Assembly (NCBI RefSeq): GCF_009789675.1
Contig: NZ_CP046915.1
Span: 496,001 to 560,000 of the forward strand
Length of the DNA: 64,000 nucleotides
Reading direction: 5' to 3'
From: Paraburkholderia acidisoli
Lineage (GTDB): Bacteria > Pseudomonadota > Gammaproteobacteria > Burkholderiales > Burkholderiaceae
Each line of letters begins with the position of its first letter. Within the stretch, counting starts at the first letter, position 1. Below, piece after piece: positions 40,301 through 48,193 of this stretch. The notes below the pieces were generated by a model. That model was not told the origin of the DNA. It saw only the letters and a program-made list of their open reading frames with translations, and made no database searches. The position numbers were made by a program, and so were the translations under genes.

Positions 40301-40577
40301 GCATCGCTATCCGCTCGACCGGCTGAAGATCGACCGCGCGTTCGTGCACGGCCGTCTCACCGCGCCCGCCGATCTCGCGGTGATTCGCGCCATTGTCGAA
40401 CTCGGGCACGAGCTGGGCCTGCGCGTGGTGGCCGAAGGTGTGGAGCAGGAACACGAGGCCGCCGCGCTGCGCCGTATCGGCTGCGACGAATTGCAGGGCT
40501 TCCTGTACGCGAAGCCGTTGCCGCACGAGGCGCTCACGGAGTGGCTGCGTTCGCGCGATGCGGCGTTGATCGACTGA
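37368..40577 (+). CDS. Membrane GGDEF-EAL protein with HAMP and PAS domains
   Basis: 1069-residue inner-membrane c-di-GMP enzyme. Order: membrane helix (about 23-43), periplasmic sensor of about 260 residues, second helix (LGTALFLLCGILSMVYLVA), HAMP, two PAS domains (about 395-515 and 525-640), GGDEF, EAL. The cyclase site is intact (GGDEF at 715-719) and has the RxxD inhibitory site just before it (RAGD). The EAL domain keeps its catalytic set: E844 in EALLRW, INLSA, LEITET, DDFGTGYSSL, LKIDR, AEGVE, LQGFLYAKP. Both activities are therefore possible. The ATG at 37368 gives a short basic lead before helix 1. A FliA-like promoter upstream points to motility-linked expression. Confidence 0.92.
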   Translation: MARTMKQNLFFRLLGRLRVGRKLLLIYLLDLSAVLYISGILIHEKYISIDFSQKEIVGNAYLGTVRDALIDVAMSGATARVNAPQLAQMNPALAGAEARYGANLQSAALNQQVRRALDALAASAHSGQPLSPAAVSAALEACRELITRVGNQSNLILDPDLDSYYSMSLSILRYPALLEAVNGIGQRLREGSDSPQARRELSTRYLVLEGQLDAVSQGLRSDYAEAGAANEDVKRALAMPMANLLNAVEAYREAARALVAQGGGDAASRAAAQAAHAALVARVGDAWHATGDELDTLLHARVRGLFSRMWLHLGTALFLLCGILSMVYLVAQQISRPLRELARVMDTVRRTGDHGVRASWHSQDEIGQLVTGFNDMLVQLDRERDVQKELAATARASEAQHALVEATPVPMMVTAVPGHEVLHANHPALYWLNGCTADPWASGLDSAVRARFFQQLSDRDAVDEFEVRWMASAEPTWAMLSARRLTFQGRDAVLTAFTPINQIKLMEQRLELWAKVFEASSEAILILDENRRLLTANASFYRATGYRAEDVCGTLPDFVVASTNGGPLMAQLAELVDISSVWNGEAVVRRRAGGDYPAWLMISAVRDKRASVSHYICTLIDITDRKKSEARIQFLAEHDVLTELPNRALFTRRLGAAIEQARHTRGRLAVLFIDLDRFKDINDTLGHHAGDGLLRSVSRRLLQSVRAGDTVSRLGGDEFTVLLSSAGGSGDVARLIDERLLPLVREPHSIGGMTLQVACSIGIAMYPDDGDTIEALMQNADAAMYRAKSSGRNLVKFFSPDMAESTRHRLELEAHLRTAIEREQLWLAYQPCVDAATGELMSVEALLRWQHPHLGLVPPAEFIPIAEETRLILPIGAWVIEEACRQIARWRDAGLPAMRVSINLSAMQLRDDEQLVTHLRESLAAHHVDAGSLELEITETVLMESVGHHLDAIKEIRALGVKLSLDDFGTGYSSLSYLHRYPLDRLKIDRAFVHGRLTAPADLAVIRAIVELGHELGLRVVAEGVEQEHEAAALRRIGCDELQGFLYAKPLPHEALTEWLRSRDAALID

Positions 40578-40606
40578 GCGCGGTGCCGGGCGCTACACCG
40601 TGCGCC

Positions 40607-41605
40607 CTACAACTCACCGATCCTCAACCAGCGCACCGCAGGATGATCGCCCGCGAGCGCATGCGGCAGCACTTCGTGCACGAGGCGCAGGCCGCGCGCC
40701 GAATTCGCGAACCACACCACGGCGTCCTGCGTTGCGCGATTGCCCATCACGAAAGCGCGAAAGCCCGGGCAATTGCCCCAGTGAAAGCAGCATTGCTGCG
40801 CGGGTTCGAGGCCCCAGCCGAGTCCCCACGCCACGTGCGGATCAAGCGGATTCGCTCCGGCGAGGTCTTCGGCGTCGTTGCCCTGGCGCGTCGGTACGGC
40901 GGGCGTGAACCAACGCGCATGACTGTCGCGCGACAAACCTTCGCCACGCAAAACGGCGCGCACGAAACGCAGATAATCCTGCGCCGTCGTCACGAGCGAC
41001 CACGAAGCCTGCGCCGTTTCGAGCCGGCGTTTGGCCACCGGCTCGCCGTCCCACTCGTGGCCTTGCGCGTAATTCGCCTCGAAGCGCGCCTGCCAGATCA
41101 GGCTCGAATCGCGCATGGCCAGCGGCGTGAAAATACGCTCTAGCGCCAGCGCTTCGAGCGTTCGGCCGCTCACCGCTTCCAGCGCGCGCTGGAGCCACGC
41201 GAACGCGCTGCTGCCGTAGCTGAAGCGCTCGCCGGGTGCGAAGTAGGTCTTGAGCGGCGCAGCCTCGCGCACGATGTTGGGCAAACCGCTCGTGTGGGTG
41301 AGCACGTGCCACGCGGTGATCGCATGCGAACGCGCATCACCTGGCAGGTAGTCGCCGCCGATGTCGCGCAGCGGCGCATGCAGATCCAGCCGGTTTTCGT
41401 CGGCGAGTTGCAAGGCGAGGTACGCAACCAGCGGCTTGGTGAGCGAAGCCGCTTCGAACACGGTGCGCGTGTCGATGCGTGCTGCATCGTGCGCACCGCG
41501 CCAGCCGCCCGCGTAGGCAAAGGCCGGTTCGCCCGCGCGCAAGGTCGCCAGCGAGACCCCCGGAATGCGACCGCTCGCGATCACGTCGTCCAGCCAGGTT
41601 TGCAT
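40607..41605 (-). CDS. Serine hydrolase (class C beta-lactamase-like)
   Basis: 332 residues. The SxxK nucleophile motif is SLTK (about residue 55), the YxN-like motif is YGSS in ERFSYGSSAFAWLQ, and the HTSGLP segment typical of the family is present. No signal peptide precedes the domain, so it would be cytoplasmic and is better called an esterase or peptidase-like hydrolase than an antibiotic beta-lactamase. The ATG at 41605 has GGAG eight bases upstream. It is convergent with the GGDEF-EAL gene and divergent from DUF1801. Confidence 0.87.
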   Translation of the reverse strand: MQTWLDDVIASGRIPGVSLATLRAGEPAFAYAGGWRGAHDAARIDTRTVFEAASLTKPLVAYLALQLADENRLDLHAPLRDIGGDYLPGDARSHAITAWHVLTHTSGLPNIVREAAPLKTYFAPGERFSYGSSAFAWLQRALEAVSGRTLEALALERIFTPLAMRDSSLIWQARFEANYAQGHEWDGEPVAKRRLETAQASWSLVTTAQDYLRFVRAVLRGEGLSRDSHARWFTPAVPTRQGNDAEDLAGANPLDPHVAWGLGWGLEPAQQCCFHWGNCPGFRAFVMGNRATQDAVVWFANSARGLRLVHEVLPHALAGDHPAVRWLRIGEL

Positions 41606-41709
41606 GCGCGACTCCGGTGAGCGTGGAGCGAGCAGCATACACGCGCGGGCCGCGCCTGCGCGCGCCGCGTGGAGAGTGCTACATTACGCACCTGAAAACG
41701 GGAGACGCC

Positions 41710-42120
41710 ATGAACGCTTCGCAACACATCGACGAACTGATCGCGGGACTCACCGACTGGCGTCGCGAGACGTTCGTCGCCATGCGCGAGGCTATCCTCG
41801 CCGCCGACGCGGAAATCGTCGAGGAATGGAAGTACATGGGCAGCCCGGTCTGGTATCGCGACGGCATGATCGCCGTGGGCAACGCGCACAAGGGCAAGGT
41901 CAAGCTCACGTTCGCGAACGGCGCGAGCCTCGCCGACCCCGACCAGCTCTTCAACGCGGGGCTCGAAGGCAACGCGCGGCGCGCGATCGACTTTCTGGAA
42001 GGCGACAAGGTGCCCGCACAAGCGCTGAAAAAACTCGTGCGCTCGGCCATCGAACTCAATCAGTCGAAAGCCAAAAAGAAAACGCCCGCCAAGGCGGGCG
42101 CCATCAAGAAGGCCGGCTAA
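41710..42120 (+). CDS. DUF1801 (YdhG-like) domain protein
   Basis: 136 residues. The DUF1801 core is seen as LTDWRRETFVAMREAILAAD, EEWKYMGSPVWYRDGMIAVG, then KLTFANGASLADPDQLFNAG. The C-terminus is a lysine/alanine-rich basic tail (KAKKKTPAKAGAIKKAG) that could bind nucleic acid. The function of the family is not established. GGGAG precedes the ATG. It ends 12 bases from the convergent Rieske oxygenase gene. Confidence 0.88.
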   Translation: MNASQHIDELIAGLTDWRRETFVAMREAILAADAEIVEEWKYMGSPVWYRDGMIAVGNAHKGKVKLTFANGASLADPDQLFNAGLEGNARRAIDFLEGDKVPAQALKKLVRSAIELNQSKAKKKTPAKAGAIKKAG

Positions 42121-42132
42121 AGTCGCGCCGGA

Positions 42133-43233
42133 TCAGGCGAGGTCGCTGACTTCGCGAATCGGGATCACGGTGCGGTCGCCGCAATTGCGCAGCACGTCGC
42201 GCAAATCGTTGATGACCGGAAACACCTCGTGGTTCCAGTCCGCGCCCTGCGCGTCGTGCGCAGCCTGTTCCATTTCGACGATATCGCGGTCTTCCTTGAA
42301 GATGCGCTCGGTGAACCACACCAGCAGCGGCCACGCGAGGTCGAGCATGAACGGCACCGAGGAAGGCCGCCGCACCGAGAGCAGCCCGAAGGTGCGGTTG
42401 GTGCGCTGCTGCGCGTCGAGCGGCACGTAGATGATCCACAGGTCCATCACGAGCGTGTCTTCGTCGGAACGAATGCGCAGCCGCTGATACGGATATTCCG
42501 TGCGGATCGTCATCACGCTCTTGCCGCCCTGGTCCGAGCGATTCTTGCTCGAGCCGAACACGAGCGCCTCGCCCGTGGGCTGCTTGCCGCCTTCGCGCTC
42601 GAACACGTAGTCGACTTCCACCCAGTCGTCGCCGCGACGGCGGCCGAGCGAGCGCGCGCGCATCTGCCCCATTTGCTTGCGATGCAGAAACTGATGGTTC
42701 ATGTCCATCAGGTTCTCGTGCATGAACGAGTAATGGCAATTCACGGGCTTGCCGAAGCGGCGCGTCTTGAACGCTTTATCGGTGAGCGAAGGCAGTTCGG
42801 GCAGCTGGCGCGACTCGGCGAGCGTGGCGTCGCCGGGGAACACGAAGATCAAGCCGTGCACTTCCTGGCACGGGTACGCGCGCACGCCGTTGGGCAGGCG
42901 CTCGCGGCCCAGATACGGCACGTCCACGCATTTGCCGGAACAGTCGTAGGTCCAGCCGTGATAGCCGCAGCGAATGCCTTCGCCGTCCACCACGCCCGCG
43001 TGCAACGGCACCTGCCGATGCGCGCAGCGGTCTTCGAGCGCGTGCACCTGGCCCGAGGCGGTGCGAAACAGCACGATCGGCTCGCCCGCGAAATGGACGC
43101 CCAGCGTCTTGCCGCTTTTGACTTCGCGCGACCAGGCGAGCGGGTACCAGTTGTCGGGGTGAATGGGCACGCGCCGAAGGTCGCGCACGGGCGCCTCGAT
43201 CGTTTGGCCGTCACGTAAAGGCATTGCGCGCAT
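42133..43233 (-). CDS. Rieske [2Fe-2S] aromatic oxygenase, alpha-subunit type
   Basis: 366 residues. The Rieske cluster site is CAHRQVPLHAG (CxH) and CGYHGW (CxxH), residues about 70-95. The mononuclear iron site follows in ENLMDMNHQFLH, with D-M-N-H and a second His. The arrangement matches single-component-type oxygenases such as the vanillate demethylase/PobA-like group (RO alpha subunits) that need a separate reductase; none is adjacent. The ATG at 43233 has AGGAGA. It is divergent from the DeoR repressor gene across 297 bases. The substrate is not predictable, and a role in the neighbouring sugar operon seems unlikely. Confidence 0.88.
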   Translation of the reverse strand: MRAMPLRDGQTIEAPVRDLRRVPIHPDNWYPLAWSREVKSGKTLGVHFAGEPIVLFRTASGQVHALEDRCAHRQVPLHAGVVDGEGIRCGYHGWTYDCSGKCVDVPYLGRERLPNGVRAYPCQEVHGLIFVFPGDATLAESRQLPELPSLTDKAFKTRRFGKPVNCHYSFMHENLMDMNHQFLHRKQMGQMRARSLGRRRGDDWVEVDYVFEREGGKQPTGEALVFGSSKNRSDQGGKSVMTIRTEYPYQRLRIRSDEDTLVMDLWIIYVPLDAQQRTNRTFGLLSVRRPSSVPFMLDLAWPLLVWFTERIFKEDRDIVEMEQAAHDAQGADWNHEVFPVINDLRDVLRNCGDRTVIPIREVSDLA

Positions 43234-43450
43234 GCAAAAACTCTCCTGTCTAAAGCCGGATCCAGCGCTGCGAGAAGACGGGTCGCTCCCCACGGGATTC
43301 GCCATGGTACCGGATCACGGCCTGCACCGTGTACCGCGCCAAATCCCTGACGCCGGGAAGGAGCCGCCAGTGCGCAATTTACATGCCGATGCAAAACGGC
43401 TTCCAGGTTCACGCGGGATCAGGTGGATAGGTATGTTGGCGCGCTCGCTT

Positions 43451-43462
43451 GCTTGTTATAAT
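43451..43462 (+). promoter_or_regulatory. Extended -10 promoter of the DeoR-type gene with operator-like half-site
   Basis: TGTTATAAT (TG-N-TATAAT, 43454-43462) is a perfect extended -10 in a GC-rich region. The 12-mer GCTTGTTATAAT agrees at 10 of 12 positions with GCTCGTTACAAT at the deoC promoter (54322-54333), so the repressor may bind its own -10 box. Confidence 0.55.
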
Positions 43463-43530
43463 TCGCTCACACTTACGAAACAAATCTAACGTTCGCCGCG
43501 CGATTCGTCGCCGTCAGACCGCCCCCGCTC

Positions 43531-44259
43531 ATGGCCAAAACCGACCGGCTGCGCGCCCTCGCCGACGCGCTCGCAAAACACAACGTCATGCATCTGCGCG
43601 ATGCCGCCGCGCTGCTCGGCGTTTCCGAAATGACCGTGCGGCGCGACATCGGCGCGAATCCCGAACGCTTCACCTATCTCGGCGGCTATATCGTCAGCGC
43701 GAGCGACGTGCCGAACTCCGCGGGTTACTCGCTCGAACACGAGAAGGATCACTTCGCGCAAGCGAAGGCGCAGGCCTCCGCGCAGGCGGCGCGGCTCATC
43801 GCGCAGAACGACACTATTTTCATCGATTGCGGCACGACGCTCGCCGCGCTCGCGCGCCTCATCCCCTCTTCGCTGCAGGTGACGGCCGTGTGCTACTCGC
43901 TCAACGTTGCCGAAATCCTGCGGCGCATGCCCAACGTGCGCATGATCCTGCTGGGCGGCGTCTACGTGCCGTCGTCGGATTCGTTTTCGGGCGAGGAAAG
44001 TCTCGAAACGCTGCGCCGCATGGGCATCAACAAGGCGTTCATTTCAGCGGGCGGCGTGGATGCGGCGCGCGGCGTGACCTGCTGGAATTTTCACGAAGTC
44101 GCGCTCAAGCAGGCGGCCATGGCGAGCGCCGTGGAAAGCCATCTCGTGGTGGACGCGAGCAAGTACAACGTGGTCAAGGCGTGGCGCTTCGCGCCGGTGG
44201 ACGCGTTCGCTTCCATCATCACCGAGCAAGGACAGGCGTTGCGCGAGCCCAGCGCGTGA
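43531..44259 (+). CDS. DeoR/GlpR-family repressor
   Basis: 242 residues. The N-terminal helix-turn-helix is HLRDAAALLGVSEMTVRRDI. The sugar-phosphate-binding domain carries TIFIDCGTTLAALARLIPSS and a C-terminal VVDASKYNVVKAWRFAPVDA, as in DeoR-family repressors that release DNA on binding a phosphorylated sugar. It faces the eight-gene sugar operon tail to tail (168 bases), and a shared half-site at its own and the deoC promoter supports it as the local repressor, with deoxyribose-5-phosphate or a related compound as probable inducer. Confidence 0.92.
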   Translation: MAKTDRLRALADALAKHNVMHLRDAAALLGVSEMTVRRDIGANPERFTYLGGYIVSASDVPNSAGYSLEHEKDHFAQAKAQASAQAARLIAQNDTIFIDCGTTLAALARLIPSSLQVTAVCYSLNVAEILRRMPNVRMILLGGVYVPSSDSFSGEESLETLRRMGINKAFISAGGVDAARGVTCWNFHEVALKQAAMASAVESHLVVDASKYNVVKAWRFAPVDAFASIITEQGQALREPSA

Positions 44260-44317
44260 GATCGCGGCAGCGGTTCTAGCGGCGCGCACGTTGCGCACGC
44301 GGCGCCCTCACCGCAAC

Positions 44318-44394
44318 GCCGCTGGAACCCGGCCTAAACCCAGCCGGAATGCCGCGGAAACGCCGCCGGAACGCCGCCCAAACTACGCCAGACC
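44318..44394. repeat. Seven 11-bp tandem units in a convergent gap
   Basis: Units GCCGCTGGAAC, CCGGCCTAAAC, CCAGCCGGAAT, GCCGCGGAAAC, GCCGCCGGAAC, GCCGCCCAAAC and TACGCCAGACC, without gaps. Each ends in an A-rich triplet every 11 bases. The array lies between the converging DeoR and permease genes. Confidence 0.85.
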
Positions 44395-44427
44395 TCAGCC
44401 GCGAACGGGCCTCGCAGCCACCGCAAA

Positions 44428-45477
44428 TCAGCTGCGCCGGCGCAGCGCGAACAGCGTGCCGGCCACGAGTATGAACGCGCCCACGATCACCTTCTGCCAC
44501 GTGCTCGGCACGCCCACCAGAATCAGCACGTTGTTGATGAGCGTGACGAGCGCCACGCCCAGCAGCGTGCCGACCACCGTGCCGCTGCCGCCCGTGATGC
44601 GCGCGCCGCCCAGAATCACGGCCGCGATCACGTCGAGTTCCGAGCCCACCAGATCGAACGGGTTCGCGAGCCGGTTGTTCGACACGTGCAGGATGCCGGC
44701 CACGCCCGCCAGAAACCCCGTATAGCCGAACACGAACAGCCGGATCGCGCGCAGGTTGAAGCCGAGCCGTTCCGCAATCGCGGTGCTGCCGCCCATGGCG
44801 TACACGGCGCGCCCCATCATCGTGCGATTGAGCAGCCACCACGTGAGCAGCGCGCCCGCCACGAGCGCGATGGCCGAGACGGGCAGCACCGCGTTGAGGC
44901 CGTCGGCGGTCTTGTAGGCAATGAGCGCGTAGCGCCCGAAATGATCCATGCTGTGCGGGATGTTCATGAAGAACGTGGTGCCGACGAAGGTCAGCAGCAA
45001 CCCGCGATACAGATACTGCGTGCCGATCGTGACGATCAGCGAAGGCGCCTGCAAGCGGTCCACGAGCAGGCCGTTGATGACGCCGAGCAGAATGCCGCCC
45101 AGCGCGCCCGTGAGCAGGATGAGCACGAACGGCGCCTCGGGCCACCAGGCGAACACGGCCTTGGTAATGGCGTACATGGTGAACGCGCCGATGGCCGTGA
45201 ACGATACGTCGATGCCGCCCGAAGCCAGCACCACGAGCGTGCCCAGCGCGAACAGCGAGGTGGTGGTGGCCGAGTGCAGCAGGTCGAACAGCGTCGCCCA
45301 TTGAAAGAAGCGCGGGTTGATCGACGCGACGACCACGCAGGTGATGACGATCAGCGTGGCCGTGAACCACTCGGGATTGCGCGCGAGCTTCGCGCGCCAG
45401 TTGAGCGGCAGCGTGTCGCGCGCGTGATCGACGGGCGAGGCGGGTTGGGAAGATGAGGACATGGTCGTGGGATTCAT
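44428..45477 (-). CDS. Sugar ABC transporter permease (RbsC-like), second of two
   Basis: 349 residues with about ten membrane helices. The RbsC/BPD_transp_2 pattern is evident (LASGGIDVSFTAIGAFTMYA; GTQYLYRGLLL; LVGSELDVIAAVILGGARIT; TLINNVLILVGVPSTWQKVI). It is the last gene of the operon, 21 bases after the ATPase stop. With the partner permease encoded at 48194 it forms a heterodimeric channel, as in transporters such as LsrCD. An in-frame ATG at 45462 is an alternative start. Confidence 0.92.
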   Translation of the reverse strand: MNPTTMSSSSQPASPVDHARDTLPLNWRAKLARNPEWFTATLIVITCVVVASINPRFFQWATLFDLLHSATTTSLFALGTLVVLASGGIDVSFTAIGAFTMYAITKAVFAWWPEAPFVLILLTGALGGILLGVINGLLVDRLQAPSLIVTIGTQYLYRGLLLTFVGTTFFMNIPHSMDHFGRYALIAYKTADGLNAVLPVSAIALVAGALLTWWLLNRTMMGRAVYAMGGSTAIAERLGFNLRAIRLFVFGYTGFLAGVAGILHVSNNRLANPFDLVGSELDVIAAVILGGARITGGSGTVVGTLLGVALVTLINNVLILVGVPSTWQKVIVGAFILVAGTLFALRRRS

Positions 45478-45498
45478 GACGGTCGAGCGCTCCGGCGA

Positions 45499-47034
45499 TC
45501 AAGCCGCTTCGGCGAGCAGCGCGCGATACAGTTGCGCCTCGGTGAGCCCTTCGGCGCGATGCGCCTCGGCGAGGCGGCCCTTGCGCATCATCAGCACGCG
45601 GTCGCAGTTTTGCAGCAGTTCGGGCAGGTCGTCGCTCACGAGCAGAATGCCGATGCCGCGCTGCGACAGTCTTTGCATGATGCGATAGATGATGTCCTTC
45701 GAGCCCACGTCCACGCCCACGGTCGGGCCGTGCAGAATGAGCACGCTCGGGTCGATGGCGAGCCAGCGGCCGATCAGCACGCGCTGCTGGTTGCCGCCCG
45801 AGAGCGACTGCACCGCCTTGTCCACGCTCGGTGTGGCGATCTGCAATTCCTTGACGGTCTCTTCCGCCAGCGCGCGGGCGCGCGAGCGGTCGATCTGGCC
45901 GAAGCGGTCGCGCAGGCTCGAGATCATCGCGGTGATGACGTTGTCGCGAATGGGTTTGTCGAGGAACAGCCCTTCGTTCAGGCGGTCCTCCGGCACATAA
46001 CCGATGCGCGCGCGTTTGGCGTCGCCGGGATTCGCGAGCCTGATCGTGCGGCCGTCGAGCACGACGTCGCCTGCGTCGGCGGGCGCCACGCCCGCCAGGG
46101 CGCGCGCGAGTTCGTTGCGGCCCGAATCGAGCAAGCCGGTCACGCCGAGTATCTCGCCGCGATGCAGCGTGAACGACACCTCGCGAAACTGGCCCGCGCG
46201 GCCGAGATTGCGCACGTCGAGCAGCACATCCGCGGCCGGTGCTTCGGTGCGGTAACGTTCGGTGGACAGCTGGCGTCCCGTCATCAGTTCGCTCAGCTGC
46301 GCCTTGGTGTAATCGCTGATCGGCCCTTGCGTGACTTTCTGGCCGTCGCGCAGCACGATCACCTCGCCGCCGATCGCATAGCATTCGTCGAGCTTGTGGC
46401 TCACGAACAGCACGGTCACGCCCTGCGCGCGCAACTGGCCGAGCACGGCGATCAGGTTGGTCACTTCTTTCTGCGTGAGCGAGGTCGTGGGTTCGTCCAT
46501 GATGACGAACTTCGCCTCGCTCGCAATCGCACGCGCGATGGCCACCAGCTGGCGCGTGGCGAGCGGCAGCTGTTCGATCAGCGTGGCCTGGAAGTCGGCG
46601 TCGCCGGGCAAGCCCACGGCTTCGAGCGCGCGTTTCGCCGTGCGCGCGAGTTCGCGCCGGTCGAAGGTGCGCGCGAGACGCCCCGCGTGTGCCGCGAGTT
46701 CGGTCGTCAGGCCGACGTTTTCGCCCACGCTCATATTCGGCAGCAGCGAAAGATCCTGATAGACCGTTTCGATGCCGGCCGCGAGCGATTCGAGCGGCGT
46801 GAGCTGCGTGTGGCGCGCGCCGTCGATCACGAGTTCGCCTTCGTCGGGCGGCTGCGCGCCCGAGATGATCTTGATGAGCGTGCTCTTGCCGCAGCCGTTT
46901 TCGCCGAGCAGATGATAGATCTGCCCGCGCGCGAACGTGAGCGTCACGCCGCGCAGCGCGTAGACGCCCGTAAAGCGCTTGTGCACGTCGAGCACCTGCA
47001 ATAGCGGTTCCGGGGCAACCATGGTTTCACTCAT
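45499..47034 (-). CDS. Sugar ABC transporter ATP-binding protein (RbsA-like, two NBDs)
   Basis: 511 residues with two nucleotide-binding domains. NBD1 has a good Walker A (GENGCGKST, about residue 45) and Walker B (FVIMDEPT), but its signature is altered (LPLATRQ in place of LSxGxxQ). NBD2 has the usual degenerate P-loop of sugar importers (GLLDSGRNE), an intact signature (LSGGNQQ) and a Walker B where DEPT is replaced by HGPT. It would power import with the two permeases. The start is preceded by a 13-bp duplication that includes the start codon. Confidence 0.92.
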   Translation of the reverse strand: MSETMVAPEPLLQVLDVHKRFTGVYALRGVTLTFARGQIYHLLGENGCGKSTLIKIISGAQPPDEGELVIDGARHTQLTPLESLAAGIETVYQDLSLLPNMSVGENVGLTTELAAHAGRLARTFDRRELARTAKRALEAVGLPGDADFQATLIEQLPLATRQLVAIARAIASEAKFVIMDEPTTSLTQKEVTNLIAVLGQLRAQGVTVLFVSHKLDECYAIGGEVIVLRDGQKVTQGPISDYTKAQLSELMTGRQLSTERYRTEAPAADVLLDVRNLGRAGQFREVSFTLHRGEILGVTGLLDSGRNELARALAGVAPADAGDVVLDGRTIRLANPGDAKRARIGYVPEDRLNEGLFLDKPIRDNVITAMISSLRDRFGQIDRSRARALAEETVKELQIATPSVDKAVQSLSGGNQQRVLIGRWLAIDPSVLILHGPTVGVDVGSKDIIYRIMQRLSQRGIGILLVSDDLPELLQNCDRVLMMRKGRLAEAHRAEGLTEAQLYRALLAEAA

Positions 47035-47050
47035 CGCGTTTCACTCATCG
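47024..47050. repeat. 13-bp duplication across the ATPase start codon
   Basis: GTTTCACTCATCG (minus strand CGATGAGTGAAAC) occurs at 47024-47036 and 47038-47050. The upstream copy gives an ATG five codons long (M-S-E-T-R) whose stop overlaps the real ATG by ATGA, i.e. a possible translationally coupled leader. Confidence 0.7.
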
Positions 47051-47106
47051 GGTTTCATGCAGCGCGCGCCCTGCTCAACCGCGTCGCGCGCGCCGCTCGT
47101 CTCCGG

Positions 47107-48108
47107 TCAGAAGTTGTATTGCTTGTAGTTCGACTTGTCGACGCTCACCCAGCCCTGGCCGCGCACGATGACGCCCTTGCCCGGACCCTTGGAAACCGTG
47201 ACCTTCTCGTAGCCCGGCAAGCCGAGGTTCGCGCCGTTCTCGACCGTCTTGCCGTCGAGCAGCATCTTGGCGATCTTGTTCATGGCCATGCCAGCCGTTT
47301 TCGGGTCCCAGAACGCAATGCCGTTGATGGCGCCGCTCTCCAGATACTTGCCCGCTTCCGTCGGCAGACCCGTGCCGTACACGCAGATCTTGCCTTGCAG
47401 GCCCGCCTCTTCCACCGCGCGGCCAATGCCGATCACGTCCAGCGACGACGAACCCTGGAAGCCCTTGAGGTCCGGATGCTTGCGCAGCACTTCCTTGGCG
47501 ACTTCATAGGCGCGCTCGCCGTCGTTGTTGGTCTCCAGATTCGTTTCCACGAGCTGCATCTTCGGGAACTTCTTCTTCGCGTTGTCGATGCCGCCGTTGG
47601 CCCACTGCACCTGCGAACGGCTGCCGAGCGAACCCACCAGCGTGGCCCACTTGCCTTCGTTGTGCATGCACGCGCCCAGCCGGTCGTTGAGCGCCGCGCC
47701 GTACGCCGAGTTGTCGAACGCCTCGACGTCGACCATGGTGTTCTTCTCGTTGTCGGCTTCGTGCGTGACGACCTTGATGCCGCGATCCATCGCCTTCTTG
47801 AGCGCCGGTTCGAGCGTAGGCGGGTCGTACGGCACCACGGCGATCGCGCTCACTTTCTTCGCGATCAGGTCGTCGATGATCTTGAGCTGCTGCGCGGCGT
47901 CGGCGCGGCCCGGCCCGGTTTGATAAACCGTCACGCCCGGATTCTCCTTGCCGAATTCCTTGACGCCTTCTTCCATGCGATTGAACCAGCTGATGCCGGT
48001 GACCTTCACCACCGTGACGATGGTCTGATCCGCCGCGTGCGCCGCGGCCACGAGGCCCGCCGCCAGCGCGCAGGCCGTGAGGGCCACGCTGAGTCGCTTC
48101 ATCTTCAT
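47107..48108 (-). CDS. Periplasmic sugar-binding protein (LsrB/RhaS-like)
   Basis: 333 residues. Signal peptide MKMKRLSVALTACALAAGLV..AHA, then a two-lobed type I periplasmic binding fold (VVKVTGISWFNRMEEGVKEF; SAIAVVPYDPPTLEPALKKA; VVTHEADNEKNTM; GFQGSSSLDVIGIGRAVEEAG; GIAFWDPKTAGMAM). It resembles LsrB and RhaS binding proteins, but the position that holds the AI-2-binding Asp-Gln in LsrB reads S-Q here, so AI-2 is not expected. The operon context suggests deoxyribose or a similar pentose. GGAGAC precedes the ATG. Confidence 0.9.
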   Translation of the reverse strand: MKMKRLSVALTACALAAGLVAAAHAADQTIVTVVKVTGISWFNRMEEGVKEFGKENPGVTVYQTGPGRADAAQQLKIIDDLIAKKVSAIAVVPYDPPTLEPALKKAMDRGIKVVTHEADNEKNTMVDVEAFDNSAYGAALNDRLGACMHNEGKWATLVGSLGSRSQVQWANGGIDNAKKKFPKMQLVETNLETNNDGERAYEVAKEVLRKHPDLKGFQGSSSLDVIGIGRAVEEAGLQGKICVYGTGLPTEAGKYLESGAINGIAFWDPKTAGMAMNKIAKMLLDGKTVENGANLGLPGYEKVTVSKGPGKGVIVRGQGWVSVDKSNYKQYNF

Positions 48109-48193
48109 GTCTTGTCTCCGTTATTGGCAGTCGCCCCGAATTGGATGGCGGCGGACCTCCGAGGCTCGACGTCCGCCTTGCACTGGAAAGACG

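Noticed and set aside
42087..42103. GC-rich hairpin at the end of the DUF1801 gene as a terminator
   Set aside because: The inverted repeat (GCCCGCC/GGCGGGC) lies inside the coding sequence and has no following T run.
47107..48108. AI-2 (Lsr) uptake system
   Set aside because: The binding protein and two permeases resemble Lsr proteins, but the AI-2-binding Asp-Gln is not kept, and there is no lsrK, lsrF or lsrG; kinase, DeoC and mutarotase point to a pentose.
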